DNA from: Kaistia granuli DSM 23481
Lineage (GTDB): Bacteria; Pseudomonadota; Alphaproteobacteria; Rhizobiales; Kaistiaceae
Assembly (NCBI RefSeq): GCF_000380505.1
Contig: NZ_AQYH01000005.1
Coordinates: forward strand, 124,001-188,000
Length of the DNA: 64,000 nucleotides
Direction: 5' to 3'
The first letter of the stretch is position 1. The number at the start of each line of letters is the position of its first letter. Shown here piece after piece: positions 21,212-32,643 of the stretch. The position numbers were made by a program, and so were the translations under genes. The notes below the pieces were generated by a model. The model saw only the letters and a program-made list of their open reading frames with translations. It was not told the DNA's origin and did no database searches.

Positions 21212-23907
21212 ACGATACGAACAATAGCGGCGACAAGGATCTTGGCGGCGCGAAGAAGACACTGAGCCTCAAGGGCCGCGATCCGGAGCGCGGAACCGTG
21301 CGCCAGAGCTTTTCGCATGGCCGGACCAACACCGTTGTCGTCGAGAAGAAGAAGCGGGTTCTGATGCATGGCAAGGGCGAGCCGGCTGCTGCCGCTCCCG
21401 TAGCCCCGCGTCCGTCGCCGGCTCCTTCGCCGACCTCGTCGGTCAAGCCCATCCAGTCCTCGGCGCCGTCGCGCCAGGGACCGGCTGCGCCGGTCCAGTC
21501 GCCGCGTCCGCAGGGTGGACGCTCCGGCATGGTCCTGCGTCAGCTCTCGACCGATGAGCTCGATGCCCGCGCCAAGGCGCTCGCCGATGCCCGCGTCCGC
21601 GATGCGGAAGAGCGTCGTCAGGCCGAGATCGACGCGATCCGTCGCGCCGAAGAGGAAGTCCGTCTCGCCAAGGAGCGGGAAGAGGCTGCCAAGCGTCAGG
21701 CCGAGGAAGATGCTCGTCGGGCCGCCGAGGCCGCGCTTCGCGAAAAGACCGAGGACACGGCCCGCCGTCGTCTCGGCGCCAACGAGGCTCCGGCCGCGCG
21801 GCAGCCCGCCGCTGCCCAGCCGGCCGGCCGCAACGCTCCGGCTCCGACGCAGCGCGATCCGAACGCGACCGAGAAGCCGGTCCAGCGCACCTCCGCTCCG
21901 GGCGCCCGCCCGGCCGGCCGCGGCGCCGACGAGGAGGATCGCTCCGGCGGCCTCCGTCCTTCGACCGCCAAGCGTCCGAAGGCCGTCGATCCGAAGCCGG
22001 TCAAGAAGGAAGAAGGCAAGCCGCGTGGCCGCCTGACGCTTTCCAACGCGCTGAACGATTCCGAGCGGGAACGGTCGCTGGCCTCGGTTCGCCGTCGCCG
22101 CGAGCGCGAACGCAACCGTCACATGTCGCAGGGTCCGCGCGAGAAGGTTTCTCGCGAGGTCACCGTGCCCGAGACGATCACCATCGGCGATCTGGCGAAC
22201 CGCATGTCGGAACGCGCCGTCGACGTGATCAAGCTGCTGATGAAGCAGGGCCAGTTGCTCAAGGCCACGGACGTGATCGATGCCGACATGGCGCAGATCA
22301 TTGCCGAGGACATGGGCCACACGGTTCGCCGCGTCGCCGAGTCGGACGTCGAGGAAGGCCTGTTCGATACGCCGGATACGGAAGGCGATCTCGTGTCGCG
22401 TCCGCCGGTCGTCACGATCATGGGCCATGTCGACCATGGCAAGACGTCGTTGCTCGATGCGATCCGCAAGACCAATGTGCAGACGGGCGAAGCCGGTGGC
22501 ATCACCCAGCATATCGGCGCCTACCAGGTCGAGCAGAACGGCCAGAAGATCACCTTCATCGACACGCCCGGTCACGCCGCCTTCACGGCGATGCGTTCCC
22601 GTGGCGCCAAGTCGACGGATATCGTGATCCTGGTCGTGGCCGCCGACGACGGCGTGATGCCGCAGACGATCGAGGCGATCAACCATGCTCGCGCCGCTGG
22701 GGTGCCGATCATCGTGGCGATCAACAAGATCGACAAGCCGTCGGCTGACCCGACCCGGGTCCGGACGGAACTGCTGCAGCACGAGGTGTTCGTCGAGTCG
22801 ATGGGCGGCGAGACGCTGGACGTCGAGGTTTCCGCCAAGACGGGCGCCAATCTCGACAAGCTGCTCGAGACGATCCTGCTGCAGTCGGAAGTGCTCGACC
22901 TCAAGGCCGATCCCAACCGCGATGCGGAAGGCACGGTCATTGAAGCCAAGCTCGACAAGGGCCGCGGCCCGGTCGCGACCGTCCTCGTCCAGCGCGGTAC
23001 GCTGCGTCCGGGCGACATCGTCGTCGCCGGTTCGGAGTGGGGCCGTGTCCGCGCCCTTCTCGACGATCGCGGCACCGCGATGACCGAGGCACAGCCGTCG
23101 ACACCGGTCGAGGTCCTGGGCTTCCAGGGCGCGCCGGCCGCCGGTGACCGCTTCGCGGTTGTCGAGACGGAAGCCCGTGCCCGTGAAATCGCGGACTATC
23201 GCGCCCGTCAGAAGCGCGAGAAGGCAGTGGCCCGTCAGACGACGGCTCGCGGCTCGCTCGCCGAAATGATGAACCAGCGTCAGAGCGCTGGCCTCAAGGA
23301 ATTCCCGCTCGTCATCAAGGGTGACGTGCAGGGTTCGGTCGAGGCCATCGCCGGCGCGCTGGAGGCACTTGGCACCGACGAGGTCCAGGCTCGCATCATC
23401 CTGTCGGGTGTCGGCGGCGTCACGGAATCCGATGTCACCCTCGCGGCGACGTCGAACGCGGCGATCATCGGCTTCAACGTCCGCGCCAACAAGCAGGCGC
23501 GCGACGTGTCCGAGCGCGAAGGCATCGAGATCCGCTACTACAACATCATCTACGACCTCGTGGATGACGTGAAGGCGGCGATGTCCGGACTGCTGACGCC
23601 GGAGCGGCGCGAGACGATGCTCGGCAATGCCGAGATCCTCGAGGTGTTCAACATCTCGAAGGTCGGCAAGGTCGCGGGTTGCCGCGTCACCGACGGCACG
23701 GTCGAGCGCGGCGCCAATGTCCGCCTCATCCGCGACAACGTCGTCATTCACGACGGCAAGCTGTCGACGCTCAAGCGCTTCAAGGACGAAGTCAAGGAAG
23801 TGCCGGCGGGCCAGGAATGCGGTATGGCCTTCGAGAAGTACGAAGACATGCGCGCTGGCGACGTCATCGAGTGCTACCGCGTCGAGGAAATCAAGCGTTC
23901 GCTCTAA
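21208..23907 (+). CDS. infB: translation initiation factor IF-2
   Basis: GTPase that brings initiator fMet-tRNA to the ribosome. The 899-aa protein has a long Ala/Pro/Arg/Glu-rich N-terminal extension (about 1-390, with a charged coiled-coil stretch near 130-185), then the G domain: GHVDHGKT at 406-413, DTPGHAAF and [10 protein letters not shown], followed by the beta-barrel and fMet-tRNA-binding domain. Translationally coupled to the YlxR-like gene. A hairpin follows 31 bp after the stop. Confidence 0.98.
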   Translation: MNDTNNSGDKDLGGAKKTLSLKGRDPERGTVRQSFSHGRTNTVVVEKKKRVLMHGKGEPAAAAPVAPRPSPAPSPTSSVKPIQSSAPSRQGPAAPVQSPRPQGGRSGMVLRQLSTDELDARAKALADARVRDAEERRQAEIDAIRRAEEEVRLAKEREEAAKRQAEEDARRAAEAALREKTEDTARRRLGANEAPAARQPAAAQPAGRNAPAPTQRDPNATEKPVQRTSAPGARPAGRGADEEDRSGGLRPSTAKRPKAVDPKPVKKEEGKPRGRLTLSNALNDSERERSLASVRRRRERERNRHMSQGPREKVSREVTVPETITIGDLANRMSERAVDVIKLLMKQGQLLKATDVIDADMAQIIAEDMGHTVRRVAESDVEEGLFDTPDTEGDLVSRPPVVTIMGHVDHGKTSLLDAIRKTNVQTGEAGGITQHIGAYQVEQNGQKITFIDTPGHAAFTAMRSRGAKSTDIVILVVAADDGVMPQTIEAINHARAAGVPIIVAINKIDKPSADPTRVRTELLQHEVFVESMGGETLDVEVSAKTGANLDKLLETILLQSEVLDLKADPNRDAEGTVIEAKLDKGRGPVATVLVQRGTLRPGDIVVAGSEWGRVRALLDDRGTAMTEAQPSTPVEVLGFQGAPAAGDRFAVVETEARAREIADYRARQKREKAVARQTTARGSLAEMMNQRQSAGLKEFPLVIKGDVQGSVEAIAGALEALGTDEVQARIILSGVGGVTESDVTLAATSNAAIIGFNVRANKQARDVSEREGIEIRYYNIIYDLVDDVKAAMSGLLTPERRETMLGNAEILEVFNISKVGKVAGCRVTDGTVERGANVRLIRDNVVIHDGKLSTLKRFKDEVKEVPAGQECGMAFEKYEDMRAGDVIECYRVEEIKRSL

Positions 23908-23938
23908 GGAGCGGGCGTCTCGAAATCGAAGTCGTGGT

Positions 23939-23969
23939 GACGAACGCGGCCGTTCCGGTCGCGTTCGTC
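23939..23969. terminator. hairpin between infB and rbfA (attenuator or processing site)
   Basis: GACGAACGCG and CGCGTTCGTC form a perfect 10-bp stem around an 11-nt loop, 31 bp downstream of infB. The trailing sequence CCGTTTCC has only a weak T-run, so it may limit read-through into rbfA-truB or serve as an RNase site rather than being a full terminator. Function is inferred. Confidence 0.4.
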
Positions 23970-24071
23970 CCGTTTCCGATGGTTCGGCCGGGCGGATGCC
24001 GCGGCTTGAGGCGGGCAGCGCGAGAGCGGCCCGCACGCGCCGTTTGAACGGTGCGATGGAGTATTCCCGAA

Positions 24072-24509
24072 ATGGCCAGAACGGCTGCCAATGGTAAGAA
24101 GATCGGCGTCGCCGGCCAGCGCCAGCTGCGCGTCGGCGAGCTCGTGCGCCATGCGCTGTCGGAAATCCTGGCGCGCGGCAGCCTGAACGAGCCGGCGCTC
24201 GACGGCGTCATCGTCACGGTGCCGGAAGTCCGGGTCTCGAACGATCTGAAGCTCGCGACCTGCTATATCATGCCGCTCGGCGGCAAGGATGCCGACGCCG
24301 TCGTCGCGGCGCTCGACACCCACCGCAAGTTCCTGCGCGGTGAAGTCTCCCGCCGGATCGATCTCAAATTCGCGGTGGATCTGAAGTTCAAGGTCGACAC
24401 CTCCTTCGCGGAAGGCGCGCGGATCGACGCGCTGCTGCGCACGGATCCGGTCGTCCGCCAGGACATCGAGTCCGCCCCGCGCGACGACGACGCCTCCGAC
24501 GAAGAGTAG
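24072..24509 (+). CDS. rbfA: 30S ribosome-binding factor RbfA
   Basis: Late 30S assembly factor needed for efficient 16S processing and cold growth. Start ATG 24072 is preferred over GTG 24051 because the family core begins at [19 protein letters not shown] and GGAG lies 11 nt before the ATG. The 145-aa KH-type fold includes [19 protein letters not shown] and [19 protein letters not shown]. The tail is acidic (RDDDASDEE). Only three bases separate it from truB. Confidence 0.95.
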   Translation: MARTAANGKKIGVAGQRQLRVGELVRHALSEILARGSLNEPALDGVIVTVPEVRVSNDLKLATCYIMPLGGKDADAVVAALDTHRKFLRGEVSRRIDLKFAVDLKFKVDTSFAEGARIDALLRTDPVVRQDIESAPRDDDASDEE

Positions 24510-24512
24510 ATC

Positions 24513-25439
24513 ATGGCCTCGCAACGCCAGAAGAAGGGGCGGCCGGTTTCCGGCTGGCTCAATCTCGACAAGCCGCTCGGCATGACGTCGACCCAGGCCG
24601 TCTCCGTCGTCAAGCGCCTGTTCGGGGCGCAGAAGGCCGGTCATGCCGGTACCCTCGACCCGCTGGCGACCGGCTGCCTGCCGATCGCGCTGGGCGAGGC
24701 GACCAAGACGGTCCCCTTCGTCATGGACGGCCGCAAGATCTACGGTTTCACCGTGCGCTGGGGCGAGGAAACCCGCACCGACGACGCAGAGGGCCAGCCG
24801 GTCGCCGTCTCGGACGTCCGGCCGACGCGTGCCGCGATCGAGGCGATCCTTCCCGAATTCATCGGCGAGATCCTGCAGGTTCCGCCCGCCTTCTCCGCCA
24901 TCAAGGTCGAGGGCGCGCGCGCCTATGACCTGGCGCGCGATGGCGAGGACGTCGTGCTCGAGGCCCGGCCGATCCAGGTCCACCGGCTCGACCTGGTCGA
25001 GATGCCGGACGAGAACACCGCCGTCTTCGCCGCCGAATGCGGCAAGGGCACCTATGTGCGGGCAATCGCCCGCGACATGGCGCGGGCGCTCGGCACGCGG
25101 GGCCATGTCGTCGGTCTGCGCCGGCTGCTGGTCGGACCGTTCGAGGAAGCGGCCATGGTCAAGCTCGACCAGCTCCGCGCCTTGCAGGAAGAGGGCGGTT
25201 CCGACGCCTGCGATCAGGTGATGAGCCCGGTTGAGCTGGCGCTCCGCGATCTGCTCGAAGTGCGCCTGAACGATACGGACGCGGCCCGGCTCCGCAACGG
25301 CCAGAGCGTGCTGCTGCGCGGCCGCGATGCGCCGGCGAACGGGGAAACCGTGTTCGCGACCGTCGGCGGCACGCTGGTGGCGATCGGCGAAGTCGAGCGC
25401 GGCGAGTTCCATCCCTCGCGCGTCTTCGTCGGCGGCTGA
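24513..25439 (+). CDS. truB: tRNA pseudouridine(55) synthase TruB
   Basis: Isomerises U55 in the T-loop of tRNAs. The catalytic aspartate is Asp49 in HAGTLDPLATG. The N-terminal GWLNLDKPLGMTSTQAV and the later YVRAIARDMARALG segments are family hallmarks; the C-terminus carries the short PUA-like domain. The 308-aa length is standard. Probably co-transcribed with rbfA. Confidence 0.96.
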   Translation: MASQRQKKGRPVSGWLNLDKPLGMTSTQAVSVVKRLFGAQKAGHAGTLDPLATGCLPIALGEATKTVPFVMDGRKIYGFTVRWGEETRTDDAEGQPVAVSDVRPTRAAIEAILPEFIGEILQVPPAFSAIKVEGARAYDLARDGEDVVLEARPIQVHRLDLVEMPDENTAVFAAECGKGTYVRAIARDMARALGTRGHVVGLRRLLVGPFEEAAMVKLDQLRALQEEGGSDACDQVMSPVELALRDLLEVRLNDTDAARLRNGQSVLLRGRDAPANGETVFATVGGTLVAIGEVERGEFHPSRVFVGG

Positions 25440-25761
25440 GCGGCGCCGTCTCAAGTTTCCGCTGGCTATTGACCGCTAATTCAGCCATATAGGCCGCGCT
25501 CCCGGAGGGTCATCTGACCTTTCGGGCGTAGCCGCTTGGCGCTGTGACCGTGCTGGACGACATCCCGGCACTGGCCGCCAGACCCGCGGCGACCGCGACG
25601 GCAACAGCCGATCGCGTGCATTCGGAGATCGTGACGCCACCTCTTGCGCCATGGCGCGACACTGCCGGTCAGCCGGCTTGTCCGGGATAGCGCGGCGTCC
25701 GGTTCAATTTTGACAGATCCCGGCGAAAGCCGGGTCGAGAACCCCAAGAAAGGGATACCCG
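25440..25761 (+). promoter_or_regulatory. 322-bp gap: rpsO leader with tetraloop hairpin before the start
   Basis: No gene is visible here. The last 45 bp look regulatory: CCCGGC-gaaa-GCCGGG (25719-25734) is a perfect 6-bp stem with a GNRA tetraloop, 27 bp before the rpsO ATG, and a short GGG-ata-CCC overlaps the ribosome-binding region (AGGG, 25751-25754). Ribosomal protein S15 represses its own synthesis through lineage-specific leader RNAs, including in Alphaproteobacteria, so this is a plausible S15-binding leader. I see no convincing promoter; TTGACC near 25469 lacks a spaced -10. Confidence 0.4.
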
Positions 25762-26031
25762 ATGTCGATCACAGCTGCCCGTAAGGCGGAACTGATCAAG
25801 GAATACGGTACCGTCGAGAACGATACGGGCTCGCCGGAAGTGCAGGTCGCGGTGCTCTCCGAGCGCATCGCCAACCTGACCGAGCACTTCAAGGGCCACA
25901 CCAAGGACAACCATTCGCGCCGCGGCCTTCTCAAGATGGTCAGCCAGCGCCGTAGCCTGCTCGACTATCTGAAGAAGACGAACGAGCAGCGCTACAAGAC
26001 GCTCATCGAGCGCCTCGGCCTGCGTCGCTGA
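25762..26031 (+). CDS. rpsO: 30S ribosomal protein S15
   Basis: Primary 16S rRNA-binding protein, 89 aa. The family core is complete: [21 protein letters not shown], then [25 protein letters not shown]. It precedes pnp, the near-universal rpsO-pnp pair. The preceding hairpin suggests autogenous translational control. Confidence 0.98.
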   Translation: MSITAARKAELIKEYGTVENDTGSPEVQVAVLSERIANLTEHFKGHTKDNHSRRGLLKMVSQRRSLLDYLKKTNEQRYKTLIERLGLRR

Positions 26032-26035
26032 GACA

Positions 26036-26054
26036 GGCGGGCCCAAGGCCCGCC
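26036..26054 (+). terminator. GC-rich hairpin after rpsO
   Basis: GGCGGGCC-caa-GGCCCGCC is a perfect 8-bp stem five bases after the rpsO stop. There is no T-run (TCCAAAG follows), so it is probably a 3'-stabilising or partial termination structure between rpsO and pnp. In E. coli the same gap holds a leaky terminator and RNase III site. Confidence 0.55.
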
Positions 26055-26226
26055 TCCAAAGACGCCCGTACGGCGCGGCGGCATGGGGCTGCCGCGCACA
26101 TTGCCCGCGGATCAGCGGTCGAGCCATGGCAGGATCGCCGGATGCTTTTTCCTTGTCTAAGGTCGAAAGCCTCTAGCCGTCTTGCTCATGGCTCTTTTGG
26201 CGCATCCGCGCAGGAAAGGAATTGCC

Positions 26227-28359
<2,133 letters not shown>

Positions 28360-28383
28360 TCGCTGCACTTCCGTACGAACGAG

Positions 28384-28416
28384 AAAGGGCCCGGCGAGAA
28401 ATCGCCGGGCCCTTTT
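28384..28416 (+). terminator. Rho-independent terminator after pnp
   Basis: AAAGGGCCCGGCGA (28384-28397) pairs perfectly with 28402-28415 around a GAAA tetraloop and ends in TTTT. It closes the rimP-to-pnp block and faces the convergent minus-strand gene ending at 28439; being nearly symmetrical, it may serve both strands. Confidence 0.85.
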
Positions 28417-28438
28417 GCATGTCGGGGTGGAGCGTCGG

Positions 28439-28972
28439 TCAGCGCGAGCGGTAGAAGGCGAGCGCCGCGGCCTCCGTCGCCTGGATCCATGCCGATTTCG
28501 CATCCGAATAGGCGTGTGAATCATCAGGATGTTGGTCGCGACTTTGCAGCTTCATCGCTTCGTATGCGCGTGCCTTGGCGGGATCGGCGCGGAGGAAGTC
28601 GCGAAAGGCGAGATGGCGTTCGATATCGGGCGAGCCGGCTTCGAAGGCGTGCAGCTGGACGCAGCGTTGGCCCGTGGCGCCATCGGTAAGGGTGGCGTAG
28701 CGCCGCCCCGCCATGCCGTATTCGCCCCACCATTCATAGCCGAGCGCGCGCAACTGCGGCGCGAAAGCGTCGAGCGCGGTGATCGAGCGGACTTCCGGGA
28801 TCAGGTCGAGGATCGGCTTGGCGGCGATGTCGGGGATGGCGGTCGAGCCGATATGGTGGACGGCGACCAGAAGCGGGCCGAGCGTGTCGGCGAGGCGTTG
28901 GCCTTCCCGCGCCGCGGCCTCGCGCCAGAGCGGCGAGTGGGGCAGGAGTTCGACCGGGATCGGCGGTGGCAT
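28439..28972 (-). CDS. GrpB family protein (UPF0157, nucleotidyltransferase fold)
   Basis: 177-aa protein of the GrpB/UPF0157 family, a nucleotidyltransferase-like fold of unproven activity. Family landmarks: the HHIGSTAIPDIAAKPILDLIPEV block near residues 39-61, where GS and the aspartate resemble the nucleotidyltransferase GSxxxDxD pattern; LRALGYEWWGEYGMAGRRY; and HAFEAGSPDIERHLAFRDFLR. GGGAG spaced 6 nt supports the ATG. It is convergent with pnp and 75 bp downstream of pckA on the same strand. Substrate unknown. Confidence 0.85.
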   Translation of the reverse strand: MPPPIPVELLPHSPLWREAAAREGQRLADTLGPLLVAVHHIGSTAIPDIAAKPILDLIPEVRSITALDAFAPQLRALGYEWWGEYGMAGRRYATLTDGATGQRCVQLHAFEAGSPDIERHLAFRDFLRADPAKARAYEAMKLQSRDQHPDDSHAYSDAKSAWIQATEAAALAFYRSR

Positions 28973-29047
28973 CGGAGGCTCCCAGGCTGCTTGGAACAGC
29001 CAGGGAGCGTACTGAACGAGACGCCCTTCGAAAAGGGCGCGGCCGGA

Positions 29048-30655
29048 TCAGGCGACCATCGTGCCGGGCGCGGCGGCCGTCACTTCGGCGTCGACATGGC
29101 TTTCGAACTTCTCGAAGTTCTTCAGGAACATGCCGACCAGCTTGGCCGCCTGCGCGTCATAGCCGGCCTTGTCCTGCCACGTCTTGCGCGGATGCAGGAT
29201 ATGCGGCTCGACGCCGGCGACATCCGTCGGCACCTGGAAGCCGAAAGTGCGGTCGGTGTAGAAGCGCCCGCTGTCGAGCGAGCCGTCGAGAGCGGCCGAC
29301 AGCAGCGTCCGCGTCGCCTTGATCGGCATGCGGCGGCCGACGCCATAGGCGCCGCCGGTCCAGCCGGTGTTGACCAGCCAGCAGGAGACGCCGTGCTCGG
29401 CGATCAGGCTACGGAGCAGATTGCCGTATTCGGCCGGGTGGCGCGGCATGAACGGCGCCCCGAAGCAGGTCGAGAACGTCGCCTGCGGTTCGGTGACGCC
29501 CTTCTCCGTGCCGGCGACCTTGGCGGTGTAGCCGGAGAGGAAGTGGTACATCGCCTGTTCCGGCGTCAGCTTGGCGATCGGCGGCATCACGCCGAAGGCG
29601 TCGGCGGTCAGCATGACGATCGTCTTCGGATGGCCGGCCCGACCGGTCTCGCTGGCATTCGGGATGAAATGCAGCGGGTAGGCGGCGCGGGTGTTCTCGG
29701 TCTTCGAGGCGTCGTTGAAGTCGATTTGGCGCGTCACCGGATGGATCGCGACATTCTCGAGCACGGTGCCGAAGCGCTGGGTCGTCGCGAAGATCTCCGG
29801 CTCGGCTTCGGCCGAGAGCTTGATCGTCTTGGCGTAGCAGCCGCCCTCGAAATTGAAGATGCCCTCCGGTCCCCAGCCATGCTCGTCATCGCCGATGAGC
29901 GTGCGTTTGGGATCGGCCGACAGCGTCGTCTTGCCGGTGCCCGACAGGCCGAAGAAGACGGCGGCATCGTCGTCGGGGCCGACATTGGCCGAGCAGTGCA
30001 TCGGCATGACGCCCTTGGGCGGCAGGGTGAAGTTCAGATAGGTGAAGACGGCCTTCTTCATCTCGCCGGCATAGGACGTTCCGCCGATCAGCACGATGCC
30101 GCGGGTGAAGTCGCAGGCGATCACCGTCTCCGTCCGGCAGCCATGCCGTTCCGGATTGGCCTTGAAGCTCGGCAGGTCGAGAATGGTGAGCTTCGGCACG
30201 AAGGATTTGAGCGCCTCCGCCTCGGGGCGGATCAGCAGGTTGCGGATGAACAGCGAGTGCCAGGCCTTCTCGGTGAAGACGCGCACGGCGACGCTCTCGG
30301 CCGGGTCGGCGCCGCCCTGCAGGTCCTGCGCGAACAATTCGCGACCCGAGGCGTGCGCCAGCATGTCGGCCTGCAGCGTGTCGAAATGCGCACGCGACAT
30401 CGCCTTGTTGTTGTCCCACCAGACGGCGTTTTCCGTCAGCGCATCGCGGACGACGAACTTGTCCTGCGGCGAGCGGCCCGTATGGATGCCGGTCTCGACG
30501 GTCAGCGCGCCGTCGACCGAGACCAGGGCCTCGCCACGCCGCAGTGATTCCTCATAAAGCGCCGGCGCCCCATAGTTCCAGTAGAGACCGGCCAGCCACT
30601 TCAAGCCGAACTGGTCGGCGCCATGGGCAGGATTGCGAATGCCGTTCTCGGTCAC
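29048..30655 (-). CDS. pckA: phosphoenolpyruvate carboxykinase (ATP)
   Basis: First committed step of gluconeogenesis, oxaloacetate + ATP to PEP + CO2. Start is GTG 30655 because AGAGGAGA lies just upstream and the protein then begins [17 protein letters not shown] with a family-standard 535 aa. Motifs: Mn/oxaloacetate site [18 protein letters not shown], the kinase P-loop [16 protein letters not shown] and IGDDEHGW. A 20-bp perfect palindrome at 30834-30853, about 180 bp upstream, is a likely operator. In rhizobia pckA neighbours chvG/chvI, as here. Confidence 0.97.
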   Translation of the reverse strand: MTENGIRNPAHGADQFGLKWLAGLYWNYGAPALYEESLRRGEALVSVDGALTVETGIHTGRSPQDKFVVRDALTENAVWWDNNKAMSRAHFDTLQADMLAHASGRELFAQDLQGGADPAESVAVRVFTEKAWHSLFIRNLLIRPEAEALKSFVPKLTILDLPSFKANPERHGCRTETVIACDFTRGIVLIGGTSYAGEMKKAVFTYLNFTLPPKGVMPMHCSANVGPDDDAAVFFGLSGTGKTTLSADPKRTLIGDDEHGWGPEGIFNFEGGCYAKTIKLSAEAEPEIFATTQRFGTVLENVAIHPVTRQIDFNDASKTENTRAAYPLHFIPNASETGRAGHPKTIVMLTADAFGVMPPIAKLTPEQAMYHFLSGYTAKVAGTEKGVTEPQATFSTCFGAPFMPRHPAEYGNLLRSLIAEHGVSCWLVNTGWTGGAYGVGRRMPIKATRTLLSAALDGSLDSGRFYTDRTFGFQVPTDVAGVEPHILHPRKTWQDKAGYDAQAAKLVGMFLKNFEKFESHVDAEVTAAAPGTMVA

Positions 30656-30833
30656 GGGTCGTCTCCTCTGAGAGGCGCTCGCTTCCTTTGCGAGGCCTCG
30701 CTCCGGGAAAGGGTGCGCCGCAATAGCGGGCCGCACCGGCTCTATCGGCGGGCAATGCCGCCGACAGGCCAGAACCTAGAGGATCGGATTTCGCGACTGC
30801 AACAAAAACCGCACCGCTTGAGTTATCGCGAGC

Positions 30834-30853
30834 CGATTAAATCGATTTAATCG
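30834..30853. promoter_or_regulatory. perfect 20-bp palindrome upstream of pckA, LacI/GalR-type operator (PckR-like)
   Basis: CGATTAAATCGATTTAATCG is its own reverse complement over all 20 positions, in an AT-rich island quite unlike the surrounding sequence. The central AATCGATT with a CG at the dyad is what LacI/GalR-family repressors recognise. In Sinorhizobium meliloti the LacI-type PckR controls pckA and other gluconeogenic genes, so this is a good PckR candidate site; the exact published PckR motif was not available for comparison. Confidence 0.55.
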
Positions 30854-30940
30854 ACCGAGACAAAGCAACAGGTGACTTGAGATCGAATATTTTGATCTCC
30901 AAACAAACAGAAAATTCTATTTGTTTGCAAAATGGCATTG

Positions 30941-31669
30941 TTATTCCATCGATCTCGCTTGTTTTGCGAACAATTTCAGATGACCTCCGGCCTGTCCGAC
31001 CGTGGTTGCTCTCGTCGGGAAAGGCAAGCGGGCGCGCAATTCACTGGTAGCAATGTCGATACCATCCGGGTCGCAGCCGGTAATGCGCCAGGCGCCGGCT
31101 GGCAAATTCAGCAACTTGGTTGCGTAGAGGCCGATCGCCTCGGCATGATCGTCATTCATATGCTCGACGACCATCTTCTCGCCGTCGAGAAGTTCCTGGC
31201 AATCCGAGTAATCGGGGATGAGATCCTTGGCCGGGACTTGCGCGATGTTGCCGAAGCCGGCGACGAGGTGCGAGCTGGTGACGTTCATCGCGTAATAGTG
31301 GAAGCCGGGCAGGGCGGAGGCGCGGGCGGCCTTGCCCTGGTGCAGGGCGTAGCGCCAGGCGGCGACCGGATCCTCGGTCTTCTCGAACGTGCCGACCAGC
31401 GTGATGCGGGCGCCGGCCAGCGGATTGCCGCCTTCGCCGCCTGGAGCGACCAGGAGCAGCGACGCGCGCGGGTCGCGCTTCAGATTGTGGGTGTGCGCGG
31501 CGAGGTCCGAAATGCTGAGGATCGGCCGGCCGTCGGGATAGAGCCCGATCGTGACCAGCGTCGCGAACGGGTTGCCGGCTTCATCGAGCGTCGCCAGGCT
31601 TCCGGCGATGGCGCTGCGGATGACGGCGCGGCCGGTTGCGATCGGATCGAAAGGGGGATTGTCGAGCAT
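30941..31669 (-). CDS. HugZ-like haem-utilisation protein (split-barrel FMN-binding fold + DUF2470)
   Basis: 242-aa protein with an N-terminal pyridoxamine-5'-phosphate-oxidase-like split barrel (GSLATLDEAGNPFATLVTIG, residues about 24-43) and a C-terminal DUF2470 domain carrying VVEHMNDDHAEAIGLYA, the combination found in HugZ-type haem oxygenases and related haem-binding proteins. AAGGAAGG precedes the ATG. The upstream region holds iron-box-like sequences (31685-31714). A general flavin-dependent reductase role is the alternative; no other haem-uptake genes are adjacent. Confidence 0.8.
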   Translation of the reverse strand: MLDNPPFDPIATGRAVIRSAIAGSLATLDEAGNPFATLVTIGLYPDGRPILSISDLAAHTHNLKRDPRASLLLVAPGGEGGNPLAGARITLVGTFEKTEDPVAAWRYALHQGKAARASALPGFHYYAMNVTSSHLVAGFGNIAQVPAKDLIPDYSDCQELLDGEKMVVEHMNDDHAEAIGLYATKLLNLPAGAWRITGCDPDGIDIATSELRARLPFPTRATTVGQAGGHLKLFAKQARSME

Positions 31670-31684
31670 ATTGCCTTCCTTGAG

Positions 31685-31714
31685 AACAGACGCGTTCTAA
31701 AGATGATTATCATC
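31685..31714. promoter_or_regulatory. iron-responsive operator candidates upstream of hugZ-like gene
   Basis: Two overlapping signals lie 16-45 bp before the hugZ-like start. One is an imperfect ICE: AACAGAC-GCG-TTCTAAA (31685-31701), with a perfect right half-site and three matching bases in the left. The other is a perfect 6-1-6 inverted repeat GATGAT-t-ATCATC (31702-31714), similar to the core of Fur boxes. Which of Irr, Fur/Mur or RirA binds is not decidable from sequence. Confidence 0.4.
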
Positions 31715-31909
31715 ATCATATTTGTATGTCTCTCATTTGATGGAGCTTTCCCGGTCGATTGGCGTCACGGGTTTAAATCCGCTAGTTTGCACGCCATATT
31801 TTCCGCGTAATCCTGCGACGTTTAGGCGGGGGCCGTCAGGTTACGCTCATGCCTGCTGCTTCAGGCCGGTCAACGCCCATGCGGGCACGCTTTCGGGAGA
31901 AGCCCATCT

Positions 31910-32620
31910 ATGCCGACGATCGCATTGGTCGACGACGATCGAAACATCCTCGCCTCCGTGTCGATAGCACTGGAGTCCGAGGGCTATCGCGTCCAGACCT
32001 ACACGGACGGCGCCTCCGCCCTGGACGGCTTCCAGCAGTCGCTGCCGGACCTCGCCATCCTGGATATCAAGATGCCGCGGATGGACGGCATGGAGCTGCT
32101 TCGCCGCCTGCGCCAGCGCACCGATCTGCCGGTCATCTTCCTGACCTCGAAGGACGACGAGATCGACGAGCTGTTCGGCCTCAAGATGGGCGCCGACGAT
32201 TTCATCAAGAAGCCGTTCTCGCAGCGGCTCCTGGTCGAGCGGGTGAAGGCGGTGCTGCGCCGCTTCCAGCCGCGCGAGGCCGTCGCGCCCACCAACAATA
32301 AGGTGCCGGATGCCGCCCGCAATCTCGATCGCGGCGCGCTTTCCATGGACCAGGAGCGCCATACCTGCACCTGGAACGGCCAGCCGGTGACGCTGACCGT
32401 CACCGAGTTCCTGATCCTCTACGCGCTCGCGCAGCGCCCGGGCGTCGTCAAGAGCCGCAACGCCCTGATGGATGCCGCCTATGACGATCAGGTCTATGTC
32501 GACGACCGCACCATCGACAGCCACATCAAGCGGCTGCGCAAGAAGTTCAAGGTCGTCGACGATGATTTCGATATGATCGAGACGCTCTACGGCGTTGGCT
32601 ACCGCTTCAAGGAGGCCTGA
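31910..32620 (+). CDS. chvI: response regulator ChvI (OmpR/PhoB type)
   Basis: 236-aa transcription factor with a receiver domain (phosphoacceptor Asp52 in [11 protein letters not shown]; acidic pair in LVDDDR) and an OmpR-type winged-helix DNA-binding domain ending in [13 protein letters not shown]. With ChvG it forms the acid/envelope-stress two-component system governing exopolysaccharide, virulence and symbiosis genes in rhizobia and Agrobacterium. It lies 23 bp before chvG. The divergent spacing to the hugZ-like gene leaves 240 bp for control elements. Confidence 0.95.
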   Translation: MPTIALVDDDRNILASVSIALESEGYRVQTYTDGASALDGFQQSLPDLAILDIKMPRMDGMELLRRLRQRTDLPVIFLTSKDDEIDELFGLKMGADDFIKKPFSQRLLVERVKAVLRRFQPREAVAPTNNKVPDAARNLDRGALSMDQERHTCTWNGQPVTLTVTEFLILYALAQRPGVVKSRNALMDAAYDDQVYVDDRTIDSHIKRLRKKFKVVDDDFDMIETLYGVGYRFKEA

Positions 32621-32643
32621 CGGCAGTCGGGCTCGGGAGAGGC

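Noticed and set aside
20413-24036. Very long open frame on the minus strand opposite nusA-ylxR-infB (about 1200 codons)
   Set aside because: It is an antisense shadow of three certain genes; strong GC bias at third positions removes stop codons in the mirror frame. No recognisable domain and an Arg/Asp/His-rich composition typical of shadows.
31702-31714. Mur-responsive (MRS) site
   Set aside because: Rhizobial MRS sites have TGCAATT-type half-sites; this dyad is GATGAT/ATCATC and so is listed only as Fur-box-like.
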